A stretch of 64,000 nt of DNA, taken from Sinohyriopsis cumingii. Lineage: Eukaryota > Mollusca > Bivalvia > Unionida > Unionidae. A model generated the notes under the pieces. It was not told where the DNA came from. It saw nothing but the letters and a program-made list of their open reading frames with translations, and did no database searches. Shown piece by piece: positions 1 through 13,988 of the stretch (the stretch's first letter is position 1; every line of letters begins with the position of its first letter). Both the position numbers and the translations under genes were made by a program. The DNA is taken from the NCBI GenBank assembly GCA_028554795.2, contig CM068839.1, forward strand, positions 45,601,440 to 45,665,439, read 5' to 3'.

Positions 1-30
1 ATATGCTGATATGATTTAGAATGAATTTGA

Positions 31-3000
31 GTCTTCAGACCGCTAGAAGCGGCAGTAAACATTGTTTTTTGTCGTTTAGATCTTTAAAAGCTACAGTTAA
101 CATTGTATTATGGTGTTCAGATCGTTAGAAGTGGCCTTTAACACTCTGCTTTTGTGTTCAGACCGTTAGAAGATGCAGCTAACATTGTGTTTGGTATTCA
201 GACCGTTAGAAGAGGCAGCTAACATTGTGTTTGCTGTTCAGACCGTTAGAATAGGCAGCTAACATTGTGTTTGGTATTCAGACCGTTAGAATAGGCAGCT
301 AACATTGTGTTTGGTATTCAGACCGTTAGAAGAGGCAGCTAACATTGTGTTTGGTATGCAGACCGTTAGAAGAGGCAGCTAACATTGTGTTTGGTTTGCA
401 GACCGTTAGAAAAGGCAGCTAACATTGGGTTTGGTATTCAGACCGTTAGAATAGGCAGCTAACATTGTGTTTGGTGTTCAGACCGTTAGAAGAGGCAGCT
501 AACATTGTGTTTGGTATGCAGACCGTTAGAAGAGGCAGCTAACATTGTGTTTGGTATGCAGACCGTTAGAAAAGGCAGCTAACATTGGGGTTGGTATTCA
601 GACCGTTAGAATAGGCAGCTAACATTGTGTTTGGTATTCAGACCGTTAGAAGAGGCAGCTAACATTGTGCTTGGTGTTCAGACCGTTAGAAGAGGCAGCT
701 AACATTGTGTTTGGTATTCAGACCGTTAGAAGAGGCAGCTAACATTGTGTTTGGTATTCAGACCGTTAGAAGAGGCAGCTAACATTGTGTTTGGTGTTCA
801 GACCGTTAGAAGAGGCAGCTAACATTGTGTTTGGTGTTCAGACCGTTAGAATAGGCAGCTAACATTGTGTTTGGTATTCAGACCGTTAGAATAGGCAGCT
901 AACATTGTGTTTGGTATTCAGACCGTTAGAAGAGGCAGCTAATATTGTGTTTTGTATGCAGACCGTTAGAAGAGGCAGCTAACATTGTGTTTGGTTTGCA
1001 GACCGTTAGAAGAGGCAGCTAACATTGTGTTTGGTGTTCAGACCGTTAGAAGAGGCAGCTAACATTGTGTTTGGTATTCAGACCGTTAGAAGAGGCAGCT
1101 AACATTGTGTTTGCTGTTCAGACCGTTAGAATAGGCAGCTAACATTGTGTTTGGTATTCAGACCGTTAGAATAGGCAGCTAACATTGTGTTTGGTATTCA
1201 GACCGTTAGAAGAGGCAGCTAACATTGTGTTTGGTATGCAGACCGTTAGAAGAGGTAGCTAACATTGTGTTTGATTTGCAGACCGTTAGAAAAGGCAGCT
1301 AACATTGGGTTTGGTATTCAGACCGTTAGAATAGGCAGCTAACATTGTGTTTGGTATTCAGACCGTTAGAAGAGGCAGCTAACATTGTGTTTGGTATGCA
1401 GACGGTTAGAAGAGGCACCTAACATTGTGTTTGGTATGCAGACCGTTAGAATAGGCAGCTAACATTGTGTTTGGTATTCAGACCGTTAGAAGAGGCAGCT
1501 AACATTGTGTTTGGTATGCAGACCGTTAGAAAAGGTAGCTAACATTGTGTTTGGTGTTCAGACCGTTAGAAGAGGCAGCTAACATTGTGTTTGGTATTCA
1601 GACCGTTAGAAGAGGCAGCTAACATTGTGTTTGGTATTCAGACCGTTAGAAGAGGCAGCTAACATTGTGTTTGGTATTCAGACCGTTAGAAGAGGCAGCT
1701 AACATTGTGTTTGGTATGCAGACCGTTAGAAGAGGTAGCTAACATTGTGTTTGGTTTGCAGACCGTTAGAAAAGGCAGCTAACATTGGGTTTGGTATTCA
1801 GACCGTTAGAATAGGCAGCTAACATTGTGTTTGGTGTTCAGACCGTTAGAAGAGGCAGCTAACATTGTGTTTGGTATGCAGACGGTTAGAAGAGGCAGCT
1901 AACATTGTGTTTGGTATGCAGACCGTTAGAATAGGCAGCTAACATTGTGTTTGGTATTCAGACCGTTAGAAGAGGCAGCTAACATTGTGTTTGGTATTCA
2001 GACCGTTAGAAGAGGCAGCTAACATTGTGTTTGGTATTCAGACCGTTAGAATAGGCAGCTAACATTGTGTTTGGTATTCAGACCGTTAGAATAGGCAGCT
2101 AACATTGTGTTTGGTATTCAGACCGTTAGAAGAGGCAGCTAACATTGTGTTTAGTATGCAGACCGTTAGAAGAGGTAGCTAACATTGTGTTTGGTTTGCA
2201 GACCGTTAGAAAAGGCTGCTAACATTGGATTTGGTATTCAGACCGTTAGAATAGGCAGCTAACATTGTGTTTGGTGTTCAGACCGTTAGAAGAGGCAGCT
2301 AACATTGTGTTTGGTATGCAGACGGTTAGAAGAGGCAGCTAACATTGTGTTTGGTATGCAGACCGTTAGAAAAGGCAGCTAACATTGGGGTTGGTATTCA
2401 GACCGTTAGAATAGGCAGCTAACATTGTGTTTGGTATTCAGACCGTTAGAATAGGCAGCTAACATTGTGCTTGGTGTTCAGACCGTTAGAAGAGGCAGCT
2501 AACATTGTGTTTGGTGTTCAGACCGTTAGAAGAGGCAGCTAACATTGTGTTTGGTATTCAGACCGTTAGAAGAGGCAGCTAACATTGTGTTTGGTGTTCA
2601 GACCGTTAGAATAGGCAGCTAACATTGTGTTTGGTGTTCAGACCGTTAGAATAGGCAGCTAACATTGTGTTTGGTATTCAGACCGTTAGAATAGGCAGCT
2701 AACATTGTGTTTGGTATTCAGACCGTTAGAAGAGGCAGCTAACATTGTGTTTTGTATGCAGACCGTTAGAAGAGGCAGCTAACATTGTGTTTGGTGTTCA
2801 GTCCGTTAGAATAGGCAGCTAACATTGTGTTTGGTATGCAGACCGTTAGAATAGGCAGCTAATATTGTGTTTGGTATTCAGACCGTTAGAAGAGGCAGCT
2901 AACATTGTGTTTTGTATGCAGACCGTTAGAAGAGGCAGCTAACATTGTGTTTGGTGTTCAGTCCGTTAGAATAGGCAGCTAACATTGTGTTTGGTATGCA

Positions 3001-3480
3001 GACCGTTAGAATAGGCAGCTAATATTGTGTTTGGTATTCAGACCGTTAGAAGAGGCAGCTAACATTGTGTTTGGTATGCAGACCGTTAGAAAAGGTAGCT
3101 AACATTGTGTTTGGTGTTCAGACCGTTAGAAGAGGCAGCTAACATTGTGTTTGGTATGCAGACCGTTAGAAAAGGCAGCTAACATTGGGTTTGGTATTCA
3201 GAGCGTTAGAATAGGCAGCTAACATTGTGTTTGGTATTCAGACCGTTAGAAGAGGCAGCTAACATTGTGTGGTGTTCAGACCGTTAGAATAGGCAACTAA
3301 CATTGTGTTTGGTGTTCAGACCGTTAGAAGAGGCAGCTAACATTGTGTTTGGTATGCAGACCGTTAGAATAGGCAGCTAACATTGTGTTTGATATTCAGA
3401 CCGTTAGAAGAAGCAGCTTAAATTTAATTTTTGTGTTCAGGCACTTAGAAAAGGTAGGAAACATTATGGTATGTGTTCAT
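31..3480. repeat. 40-bp minisatellite, about 86 copies
   Basis: Head-to-tail copies of a 40-bp unit that begins gaccgttagaagaggcagct. The central copies differ at a few recurrent positions (agagg/atagg/aaagg; ggtattca/ggtgttca/ggtatgca). The first three or four and the last two or three copies are strongly diverged, as expected for an array homogenised by unequal exchange. Larger blocks are also duplicated: the four-unit block at 2721-2880 recurs at 2881-3040, and a rare ttgctgttca variant occurs 880 bp apart near 231 and 1111. There are no spacers and no coding potential (40 is not a multiple of 3). Confidence 0.97.
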
Positions 3481-3909
3481 TTTTGAAGGAAAGTTAACGT
3501 CAATATAATGTTTGTGACTGATTACGAATCTAGGAATAAATTTTGCTGCTAAAACAAAACAAACAGCTAAATACACAAAGAGACAGCTTCCAGAGGATTT
3601 CGATGAGTTACACTTCTTAAAAGCCAAATGGACTTTGTTCGGACAATTGTTTATAGCAGATCTTAATTTCTGTAGCAAGTTTTGAGTTGTATCATTTTAG
3701 TTTCATTTTTTAACTGCTGATTTTGCTCCACGAATCGATTATTTTATATTTCACATGCTTATTATGCCATTGTTATACGTTACTATGAACCGATGGGGTA
3801 TATTTCAAATGTTTATTTGGCCTTCTTTGAGTTACTATATGTAGATGGTTTTAGATTTCACCTTTCATATCTTCATCTTTGGTTGCTAGAGACTTTTAAC
3901 ATAAGCCGC
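3481..3909. other. AT-rich spacer, nothing recognised
   Basis: Unique sequence between the 40-bp array and the tRNA-like segment. The short open frames here have no recognisable domain. Confidence 0.5.
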
Positions 3910-3972
3910 CTATGCTCAATGGTTCGCGAGCCAACTGTCAGTCAGTGCGCTGTTAGTTCGAATCCTTCCCCG
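3910..3972 (+). repeat. tRNA-like SINE head (box A and box B)
   Basis: A box-A-like stretch at 3912-3923 (tatgctcaatgg) is followed by a perfect box B, gttcgaatcc, at 3956-3965. This spacing is that of a tRNA gene internal promoter. No acceptor stem closes around it, so it is a tRNA-derived SINE head or tRNA pseudogene rather than a functional tRNA. The 33-bp array begins about 25 bp downstream of its 3' end. Confidence 0.6.
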
Positions 3973-3997
3973 ATTAACCAAGATTGGTAGCAGTAGT

Positions 3998-5325
3998 ATG
4001 CCTTTAGACAAGACGATTAGCAACAATAGTGTTTCTCTACGCAAGACGATTGGTAACATTAGTGTGTCTCTAGGCAAGACGATTGGTAACATTAGTGTGT
4101 CTCAATGCAAGACGATTGGTAACATTAGTGTTTCTCTACGCAAGACGATTGGTAACATTAGTGTTTCTCTACGCAAGACGATTGGTAACATTAGTGTGTC
4201 TGTACGCAAGACGATTGGTAACATTAGTGTGTCTGTACGCAAGACGATTGGTAACATTAGTGTTTCTCTACGCAAGACGATTGGTAACATTAGTGTGTCT
4301 GTACGCAAGACGATTGGTAACATTAGTGTTTCTCTACGCAAGACGATTGGTAACATTAGTGTTTCTCTACGCAAGACGATTGGTAACATTAGTGTGTCTC
4401 TACGCAAGACGATTGGTAACATTAGTGTGTCTGTACGCAAGACGATTGGTAACATTAGTGTTTCTCTACGCAAGACGATTGGTAACATTAGTGTTTCTCT
4501 ACGCAAGACGATTGGTAACATTAGTGTGTCTCTACGCAAGACGATTGGTAACATTAGTGTGTCTCTACGCAAGACGATTGGTAACAATAGTGTTTCTCTA
4601 CGCAAGACGATTTGTAACAATAGTGTTTCTCTACGCAAGACGTTTGGTGATAGTAGTTTGTCTCTAGGCAACAGGATTGGTAACAGTAGTGTGTTTCTAG
4701 GCAGGACGATTAGTAACAGTAGTGTGTCTCTAGACAAGACGATTGGTAACAGTAGTGTGTCTCTAAGCAAGACGATTGATAACAGTAGTGTCTCTCAATG
4801 CAAGACGATTGGTAATAGTAGTGTGCCTCTGGGCAAAACGATTTGTAACAATAGTCTGCCTCTAGCCAAGACGGGTGGTAACAGTAGCATGTCTAGGCAA
4901 GACGATTGGTAACAGTACTGTGTCTCTCGGCAAGTCGGTTAATACAGTAGTGTGTCTAGGCAAGACGTTTGGTAACAGTACTGTGTCTCTCGGCAAGTTG
5001 GTTAATACAGTAGTGTGTCTAGGCAAGACGATTGGTAACAGTACTGTGTCTCTAGACAAGACGATTGGTTAATACAGTAGTGTGTCTAGGCAAGACGATT
5101 GGCAACATTAGTGTATTTCTAGACAAGACGATTGGTAACAGCAGTGTGTCTAGGCAAGACGATTGGTAACAACACTGTGTCTCTCGGCAAGTCGGTTAAT
5201 ACAGTAGTGTGTCTAGGCAAGACGATTGGTAACAGTACTGTGTCTCTCGGCAAGTTGGTTAATACAGTAGTGTGTCTAGGCAAGACGATTGGTAACAATA
5301 GTGTGTGTCTAGGAAACACAATTTC
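3998..5325. repeat. 33-bp minisatellite passing into a 63-bp dimer array
   Basis: Copies of a 33-bp unit (aagacgattggtaacattag plus 13 bp) run to about 4900. From there the pattern becomes a dimer of a 33-bp and a 30-bp unit (63 bp). Because 33 is a multiple of 3, frames stay open on both strands. One frame gives 304 residues of an 11-residue repeat, KTIGNISVSLR, and the opposite strand gives 222 residues. Variation between copies is not biased to third codon positions, so I read this as a non-coding minisatellite. Confidence 0.93.
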
Positions 5326-6384
5326 TGTGATTTGCAGTGAGACTATCAAATCCAAGTCAAGAGATTACGTTATTTTGTCTCCCCACGAGTCTCTCCAGAG
5401 GGGGAGACAAAAAATATAACCCCGCGGTTGGTATTTACATGTCTTGGTACAAGCACCTCCATATATTCTTTTAACCGAATATTTTCCAGTTAAGTTAAAA
5501 TGACCCTGCATTTCTGCAAATTAGTTAACCGATTCAAAACTCATTCCATATAAATATGATCAGGTCTTTTACTTCTTTTTATGAAAATCTGAATAGTTAT
5601 TTAAATAGAATCTAGTCATGTATACCGTTCTTAGAAAAGGGGAAAAAGTTAAGCCAAAATGTTCTAATTGTTAGGTGCTGGATGTATTGCATAACCACGT
5701 CTCAATCCACGTGCTATTATTGTTCAAAATACAATAATGCGCATTTATACGAATATGTTAAAGAGAGCAATAGAATGACCTGTCGACCCTAAGTAAACAA
5801 GTTCTGATGCATGAGAAAATAGAAATATAAAACTATTTCATATTGTTACTGCATTATCACATTTATCGTTGGGTGTCATACAAAAATAACAATAAGTAAT
5901 TAATATCTTTATACGGATAACTTTTAACGTTCATCAGTTCTAATTTGAAATATGTTCTATGCTACACAAAGGTACGATACATTACAATACTGTGTAACAT
6001 ATAGTTCTAACCGTGGTGTGACGGATGAGATTCTAATTCATTATATTCTTGGAAATTAATATTATCTTTCGTGGGTGAGAAAATGATATCGTTGTCTTAC
6101 TGTGATAGGTTTTGACTCTTGATTTTCGTCATGGGTCTGCATTCTCCGTTTATGCTCACATGGTACTTTTGTTGTGCGATGACGGTTTTGGTCACTGATA
6201 ATATAGATCGTTTGTAAGAACAAACTAAAGCTACTGCTATGTTTCGACATGTCAGATTCCGTACTAGTGGTTTCTAATAATAGTAGCTCGTCCTTGAAAA
6301 TTCCCGCACAAAAACACACAAATGCACCTACCCCTATCCTCCTATAACCTTAATTCTGGAGTTCAAAACCCATAAATGATAAGG
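5326..6384. other. AT-rich unique sequence, nothing recognised
   Basis: The only open frame of note is 85 codons on the minus strand at 6062-6319. It is lysine/serine/histidine-rich and has no motif I recognise. Confidence 0.5.
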
Positions 6385-9300
6385 GATATTAAATTAAGCT
6401 GTAATACGACATGATAAAGGACAATACACTGTAATAAGACATGATAAAGGAAAATAAATTAAACTGTAATAAGACATGATAAAGAACTTTAAATTAAACT
6501 GTAATAAGACAGGATAATGAACATTAAATTAAAATGTAATAAGACAGGGTAAAGGGCATTAATATATAATAAGACATGATAAAGGACATTAAATTGTAAT
6601 AGGAGATGATAAAGGACATTAAATTAAACTATATTAAGATTGAGAAAATATGTTAAATTAAATTGTAATAAGACATGATTAAAGACATTACATTAAACTA
6701 TAACAAGACATGATAATGGACATTAAATTGTAATAAAACATGATAAAATATATTAAATTAAATTGTAATAAGACATTATGAAGGACATTACACTGTAATA
6801 AGGCACGACAAAGGACAATTAACTGTAATAAGACAAGATAAATGACAATAAATGAAACTGTAAAAAGACATGATAAAGAAAACTAAGCTGTAATAAGACA
6901 TGATAAAAGACATTAAATTAAAATGTAATAAGATATGATAAAGGACAAAAAACTGTAATAAGACATGATAAAGAACATTAATTAAACCGTAATAAGACAT
7001 GATAAAAGACATGAAATTGTAACCAAACGTATGAGAAAGGACATAAAATTAAACTCTAACAACACATGATAAAGGACAATAAACTGCAATAAGACATGAT
7101 AAAGGACATAAAACTGTAACAATACATGATAAAGGACAATATATTAAACTGTAATAAGACATGATAAAGAACATTCAATTAAAATGTAATAAGACATGAT
7201 AAAGAACATTCAATTAAAATGTAATAAGACATGATAAAGGACATTCAATTAAAATGTACTAAGACGTGAAGAAGGACATTAAACTGTAATAAGAAGTGCT
7301 ACAGAACATTATTTTGTAATAAGACATGAAAATGAACATTAAATTAAACTAAAATACGACACGATAAGGGATATTAAGCTGTAATAAGAGACAGTAAAAT
7401 ATATCAAATTAAATTTTAATAAGACATGATAAAGGTTATTAAACTGTAATAAGAAATGATAAAGGAAATTAAATTAAAATGTAATTGAGATGATAAAGGA
7501 AATTAACTTAAATTGTAATATGACATGATAAAGGACATTATTCTGTTATAAGACATGATAAATGACATTAAATTAAACTGTTATAAGGCACGATAAAGGA
7601 TACTAAACTGTAATAAAACATGATAAAGGACATTAAACTGTAACAAGACGTGATAAAGCACATTAAATTAAAATGTAATAAGACATGATTAAGAACAATA
7701 ACTTAAACGGTAATAAGACATGATCAAGGATATTAAATTGAATTGTAATAAGACATGATAAAGAAGATTAAATTGTAATAATACCTGATAAAGGACATTA
7801 AATTAAACTGTAATAAAACATAATAAAGGACATTAAATTAAACTGTCATAAGACACGATAAATGACAATGAACTGTACTAAGATATAATAAAGGACATCA
7901 AATTAAGCTGTAACAAGACATGACAAAGTACATTAAATTGTAAAAAGACATGATAAAGGACATCAAAGAAAACTGTAATAAGACATGACAAGAGTCATTA
8001 AATTGTAATAAGACATGATAAAGGATTTTAAATTCAATTGTAATAACATCTGATAAAAGATATTAAACTGTAATAAGACATAATACATGATATCAAATTA
8101 AACTGTAATAGGACATGATAAAGGACATTAAATTAAACTGAACTAGGACATGATAAACGACATTGCAATGTAATAAGACATGATAAAGGACATTACAATG
8201 TAATAAGACATGATAAAGGGCATCAAATTAAACTGTAATAGGACATGACAAAAGACACGTTAAATTGTAATAAGACATGATAAAGGACATCACATTAAAT
8301 TATAATAAGACTTGATAAAGGATATAAAACTGTAATAAAACATGATAAAGGACATCAAATAAAGGACATCAAACTAAACTGTAATAGGACATGATAAAGA
8401 ATATCAAACTGAAATAATACATGATAAAGGACAGTAAATTAAAATGTAATTAGACATAATAAAAGACATTAAACTGTAATAAGACATGATAAAGGACATG
8501 AAAGTAAACTTAATAGGACATGATAAAGAACATTAAAAAGTAATAAGACATGATAAAGGACAATGAACTGTAATAAAACAATAAAAAAGGACATCAAATT
8601 AAACTGTAATATGACATGATAAGAGACACATTAAATTGTAATAAGACATGATAAAGGACATCAAATTAAATTGTAATAGGACATGACAAGAGACACATTA
8701 AATTGTAATAAGACATGATAAAGGATATCATATTAAGTTGTCATAATACTTGATAAAGAATATGAAACTGAAATAAGACATGATATAGGACATTAAACAG
8801 TAGTAAGACATGAAAAAGGACATTAAACTGTAATAAGACATGATAAAAGACATTCAATTAAACTGTAATAAGACATGATGAAAAACATTAAATTGAAATG
8901 TAATAAGATATGATATAGGACATTAAGTTGCAATAAGACATGATAAAGGATACTAAATTAAACTATATTAAAACATTATAATATATGTTAAATTAAATTG
9001 TAACAAGACATGATAAAATACATTAAATTAAGCTATAATTAGACATATAAGCGACATTAAAATGTATTAAGACAATATAAAATATGTTAAATTAAATTGC
9101 AATAAGACATGATAAAAGACATTAAATTAAATTTGTATAAGACTTGATAAGGGACATTAAACTGTAATAAGATATTATCCTAAACTGTAATAAGACATGA
9201 TAAGGGACATTAAACTGTAATAAGACATGATAAATGACATTAAATTAAAATGTAATAAGACATGATAAAGGACATTAACTTGAACTGTAATAAGATAGGA

Positions 9301-11505
9301 TAAATGACGTTAACATAAACTGTGATAAGACATGATAAAGGGCAATAAACTGTAATAAGGCATGATAAAGGACATTAAATTAAAATATACTAAGACATGA
9401 TAAAAGACATCAAACTGTAATAAGACATGATAAATGACGCTAACTTAAACTGTAATAAGACATGATAAATGACGTTAACATAAACTGTGATAAGACATGA
9501 TAAAGGGCAATAAACTGTAATAAGGCATGATAAAGGACATTAAATTAAACTGTAATAAGACAAGATAAAGGACATTAAATTGTAATAAGACATGATAAAG
9601 GACATTAAATTAAACTGTAATAAGACACGCAAAAGGACAATAAACTCTAATAAGGCATGATAAAGGACATTAACTTGAACTGTAATAAGATAGGATAAAG
9701 GACAGTAAACTCTAATAAGGCATGATAAAGGACATTAAATTAAGCTGTAATAAGACATGATAAAGGACAATAAACTGTAATAAGGCATGATAAAGAGCAT
9801 TACATTAAACTGTAATAAGATATGATAAAGGACAATAAACTGTAATAAGGCATGATAAAGGACAATAAATTAAAATGTACTAAGACATAATAAAAGACAT
9901 CAAACTGTAATAAGACATGATAAATGACGCTAACTTAAACTGTAATAAGACATGATAAATGACGTTAACATAAACTGTAATAAGACATGATAAAGGACAA
10001 TAAACTGCAATAAGGCATGATAAAGGACACTAAATTAAACTGTAATAAGACAAGATAAAGGACATTAAATTGTAATAAGACATGATAAAGGACATTAAAT
10101 TAAACTGTAATAAGAAAAGATAAAGGACAATAAACTGTAATAAGGCATGATAAAGGACATTAAATTAAACTGTAATAAGATATGATAAAGGACAATAATT
10201 AAAATGTACTATGACATGATAATGGACATTAAACTTCAATAAGACATGATAAATGACGTTAACTTAAACTGTAATAAGACATGATAAAGGACAATAAACT
10301 GTAATAAGGCATGATAAAGGACATTAAATTAAACTATAACAAGACACGATAAAGGACATTACATTGTAATAAGACATGATAAAGGTTATTAAATTAAACT
10401 GTATTAAAACGTGATAAGGGACATTTAACTGTAATAAGACATGATAAAATACGTTAAATTAAATAGTAATAAGACATGATAACGTATATTAAATTAAACT
10501 GTCATAAGACGTGATAAAGGACATTAAATAAAACTATAATAAGACATGATAAAGGATATTAATATAAACTGTAATAAGATAAGATAAAGGACGTTAAATT
10601 GTAATAATTCATGATAAAGGATATTAAATTAAACTGTAATAAGACACGATAAAGGACATTAAATTGTAATAAGGCATGATAAAGGACATTAAATTAAACT
10701 ATAACAAGACACGATAAAGGACATTACATTGTAATAAGACATGATAAAGGTTATTAAATTAAACTGTATTAAAACGTGATAAGGGACATTTAACTGTAAT
10801 AAGACATGATAAAATACGTTAAATTAAATAGTAATAAGACATGATAACGTATATTAAATTAAACTGTCATAAGACGTGATAAAGGACATTAAATAAAACT
10901 ATAATAAGACATGATAAAGGATATTAATATAAACTGTAATAAGATAAGATAAAGGACGTTAAATTGTAATAATTCATGATAAAGGATATTAAATTAAACT
11001 GTAATAAGACACGATAAAGGACATTAAATTGTAATAAGACATGATAAAGGACATTAAATTGTAATAAAACATGATAAAGGACATTAAACTGTAATAAGAC
11101 ATGATAAATGACGTTAACTTAAACTGTAATAAGACATGATAAAGGACAGTAAACTGTAATAAGGGATGATAAAGAACATTAAATTAAACTGTAACAAGAC
11201 ACGATAAAGGACATTAAATTGTAATAAGACATGATAAAGGATATTAAATTAAACTGTATTAAAACATGATAAGGGACATTTAACTGTAATAAGACATGAT
11301 AAAATGCGTTAAATTAAATAGTAATAAGACGTGATAACGGATATTAAATTAAACTGTAATAAGACGTGATAACGGATATTAAATTAAACTGTAATAATTC
11401 ATGATAAAGGACATTAAATTAAACTGTAATAGGACATGATAAAGGATATTAAATTAAACTGTAATAAGACGTGATAAAGGACATTAAATTTAAATATAAT
11501 ATGAC
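6385..11505. repeat. 5.1-kb degenerate AT-rich array, unit about 35 bp with shorter forms
   Basis: Well over 150 diverged copies of a unit containing gtaataagacatgataaagg. It exists in a long form, with an extra attaaattaaact segment, and a short form. Copies differ much more than in the 40-bp arrays, which suggests greater age. A younger event is visible inside: a 365-bp block beginning at about 10321 is repeated almost exactly from about 10686 to 11040. Confidence 0.95.
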
Positions 11506-12484
11506 AGTCCATTATCAGAGGAAGCAGCAGTATGAGATTCGAACTACATTTATATCGGTAATCTATTTCAGAACAATTTAATTACAACAATGGACCTCAC
11601 TGCGTATACTGCATGTCATAGGAAGCATGTATGTACCCTAATCTGTTTTCAATATGGCTTTAAACTCTGCTGTCACAGACTTATCAAATATTCACAATTT
11701 ATAACTACAATTTCCCTATCAGTAGTTGACATCAGAGACGCGCTCTAACGAGACTGTTTCATGCATGACTGCGCATCAAAACCACGTTAACGCTCCGTGG
11801 TTGTTCTACACCGAGTTTGTTATGAAATATTTACATTTTCTGGAACAGAAATCGAAACGCTTTTGTGCTTGAGCTGCAATGCATGAGCAGATTCTAATTT
11901 GATGTTTTAGAATGTACATATCTCGACATTACACTCTCAAAAATAGCTATATAACCATGCAGGATTACTTTTTCGGGATTTCAATCTCTAATGGAAACCG
12001 TTTACGGAACAATTAAAATTCAAACCTCATTTCCTGAATCAATCAAGCGAGTTATCATTCTGGAAAGCAGTTGCATTCAAAACGCATTAGCGAATTCGTT
12101 TCAATCATAAGTGTGTTCTGCAAATGCCTGGAAATTAATTGTAACGATATAATCCTAAAGTGCATACAAGATGATCCCCTCTGTGAAAATCAAAGGCCGT
12201 AGTATCCTACAGGGTATTGTGTTGTCTAAATAATCATTTTTAAGCATCATTGACTGATTGATCTGGACATCGTTTAATGATGTTCTGGATAATTCAAGAT
12301 GTATAGTGCACAACCAAAAGTTTAGTTCAAAAACACGTAATACTTGTCGCTGTTTAAACACTTAAATTCGATTTTTGCACAAATGAATATTGCATAGACA
12401 AACTTGTTTTCTTACCTTTTGCAAATATTGCATCGGGCGTTCTCGTTGTCTAAGCAATTGCAATGTATATGTCAAAGACATGCA
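11506..12484. other. Unique sequence, nothing recognised
   Basis: No domain and no RNA gene seen. A 68-codon open frame on the minus strand (12155-12361) has no recognisable motif. Confidence 0.5.
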
Positions 12485-13275
12485 TCTAATCTAAATCAGT
12501 ACGAGTCAAAGACATGTCAAATCTGAATCAGTGCCAATCAAAGGCAAATCAGTACGAGTCAAGGGAATGTATCAAATCTGAATCAGTACGAGTCAAAGAC
12601 ATGTATCTAATCTGAATCAGTACGACTCATAGGCAAATCGGTATGAGTCAAAGACAAATCAGTATGAGTCAAAGGCATGTATCAGATCTGAATCAGTATG
12701 AGTCAAAGGCATGTATCAAATATGAATCATTACGAGTTAAAGACATGTATCAAATCTGAATCAGTACGAGTCAAAGGCATATATCAAATCTGAATCAGTA
12801 CGAATCAAAGACACGTATCATATCTGAGTCAGTATGAGTCAAAGGCATGCGTCTAATCTGAATTAGTACGAATCAAAGATATGTATCAAATCTGCATCAG
12901 TACGAATTTAAATGCATGTATCAAATCTGAATCAGTATGAGTCAAAGACATGTATCAGATCTACATCAGTAGGAACCGAAGGCATTTATCAAATCTGAAT
13001 CAGTACGGGTTAAAGTCATGTATCATACCTGAATCAGTATGAGTTAAAGGCATGTATCTAATCTGAATCAGTACGAAATAAAGGCATGTATCAAATCTGA
13101 ATCAGTACGAGTCAAAGACATGTATCAGATCTACATCAGTAGGAATCGAAGGCATGTATCACATCTGAATCAGTACGGGTTAAAGTCATGTATCATATCT
13201 GAATCAGTAGGAGTTAAAGGCATGTATCTAATCTGAATCAGTACGAGTCAAAGACATGTATCGAATCTGAATCAA
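12485..13275. repeat. About 34-bp minisatellite
   Basis: Roughly 22 diverged copies of a unit containing gaatcagtacgagtcaaag followed by (g/a)catgtatcaaatct. Some copies are shortened. Confidence 0.93.
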
Positions 13276-13369
13276 GTGTTCTTACGTATTTATTATATAT
13301 TTACTGACCGACTTGCTTGTTTGCTCAGTGACTGGTAGTGAATTGAATATAAATACTGATGTTGACCAA

Positions 13370-13645
13370 TCCATTATAATGCATATACTGACATTGACTC
13401 ATGCATTATTATGCATATACTGACATTGACTCATGCATTATTATGCATATACTGACATTGACTCATGCATTATTATGCATATACTGACATTGACTCATGC
13501 ATTATTATGCATATACTGACATTGACTCATGCATTATTATGCATATACTGACATTGACTCATGCATTATTATGCATATACTGACATTGACTCATGCATTA
13601 TTATGCATATACTGATATTGACTCATGCATTATTATGCATATACA
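13370..13645. repeat. 32-bp minisatellite, about 8 near-perfect copies
   Basis: Exact 32-bp period: gcatatactg recurs at 13381, 13413 and onward. Each junction contains atgcattattatgcat, two ATGCAT palindromes 4 bp apart. The near identity of copies indicates recent expansion. The 3' end of a minus-strand SINE begins about 30 bp away. Confidence 0.96.
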
Positions 13646-13676
13646 CTTTTATATGCATTGGCTAATGTTCTTGATT

Positions 13677-13848
13677 TTGTTGTTGGTGTTTTGGTTTTAA
13701 TGCCATCCTTAAGCTGGTGTATAACTGCTTGAGGAAGAAAACTAGAAACTCCTGGCAAGCTTTCTCACATATCCACATTTGCTGATCTCGAAACTCGAAC
13801 CTACACGACTACACGAAAAGCGGTGAGATGGCAGAAATCGGCGAAAAT
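13677..13848 (-). repeat. tRNA-derived SINE, family B (diverged copy)
   Basis: On the minus strand a box-B-like gtaggttcgagtttc is followed by a body similar to the copy at 14314-14560 (atgtggatatgtgagaaagc against a closely similar stretch there). It ends in the same type of tail, reading ttaaaaccaaaacaccaaca. Box A is poorly preserved. Its 3' end faces the 32-bp array. Confidence 0.6.
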
Positions 13849-13968
13849 GAGATATACTAAAAATTATTTTTCATATCGGTAAAACTGAGACAGAATGGTA
13901 ATTATTTTTCATATTTGCACAATGCAAATCAGAAACGTTTTAAACTATACTGACGAGAACAATGTGCT

Positions 13969-13988
13969 GGGGGGGGGGGGCGGGGGGG
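13969..13988. repeat. G-tract
   Basis: A run of G broken by one C: 12 G, C, 7 G. It could form a quadruplex, but it is a single simple run. Confidence 0.85.

Noticed and set aside
31-3480. CRISPR-like regular repeat array
   Set aside because: Units are contiguous with no unique spacers, and the sequence context is eukaryotic. It is a minisatellite. The same applies to the other arrays.
3910-3972. Functional tRNA gene
   Set aside because: Boxes A and B are present, but no acceptor stem pairing was found. It is better read as a SINE head.
3998-4912. 304-codon repeat protein
   Set aside because: The 33-bp unit is open in several frames on both strands, and copies vary without regard to codon position.
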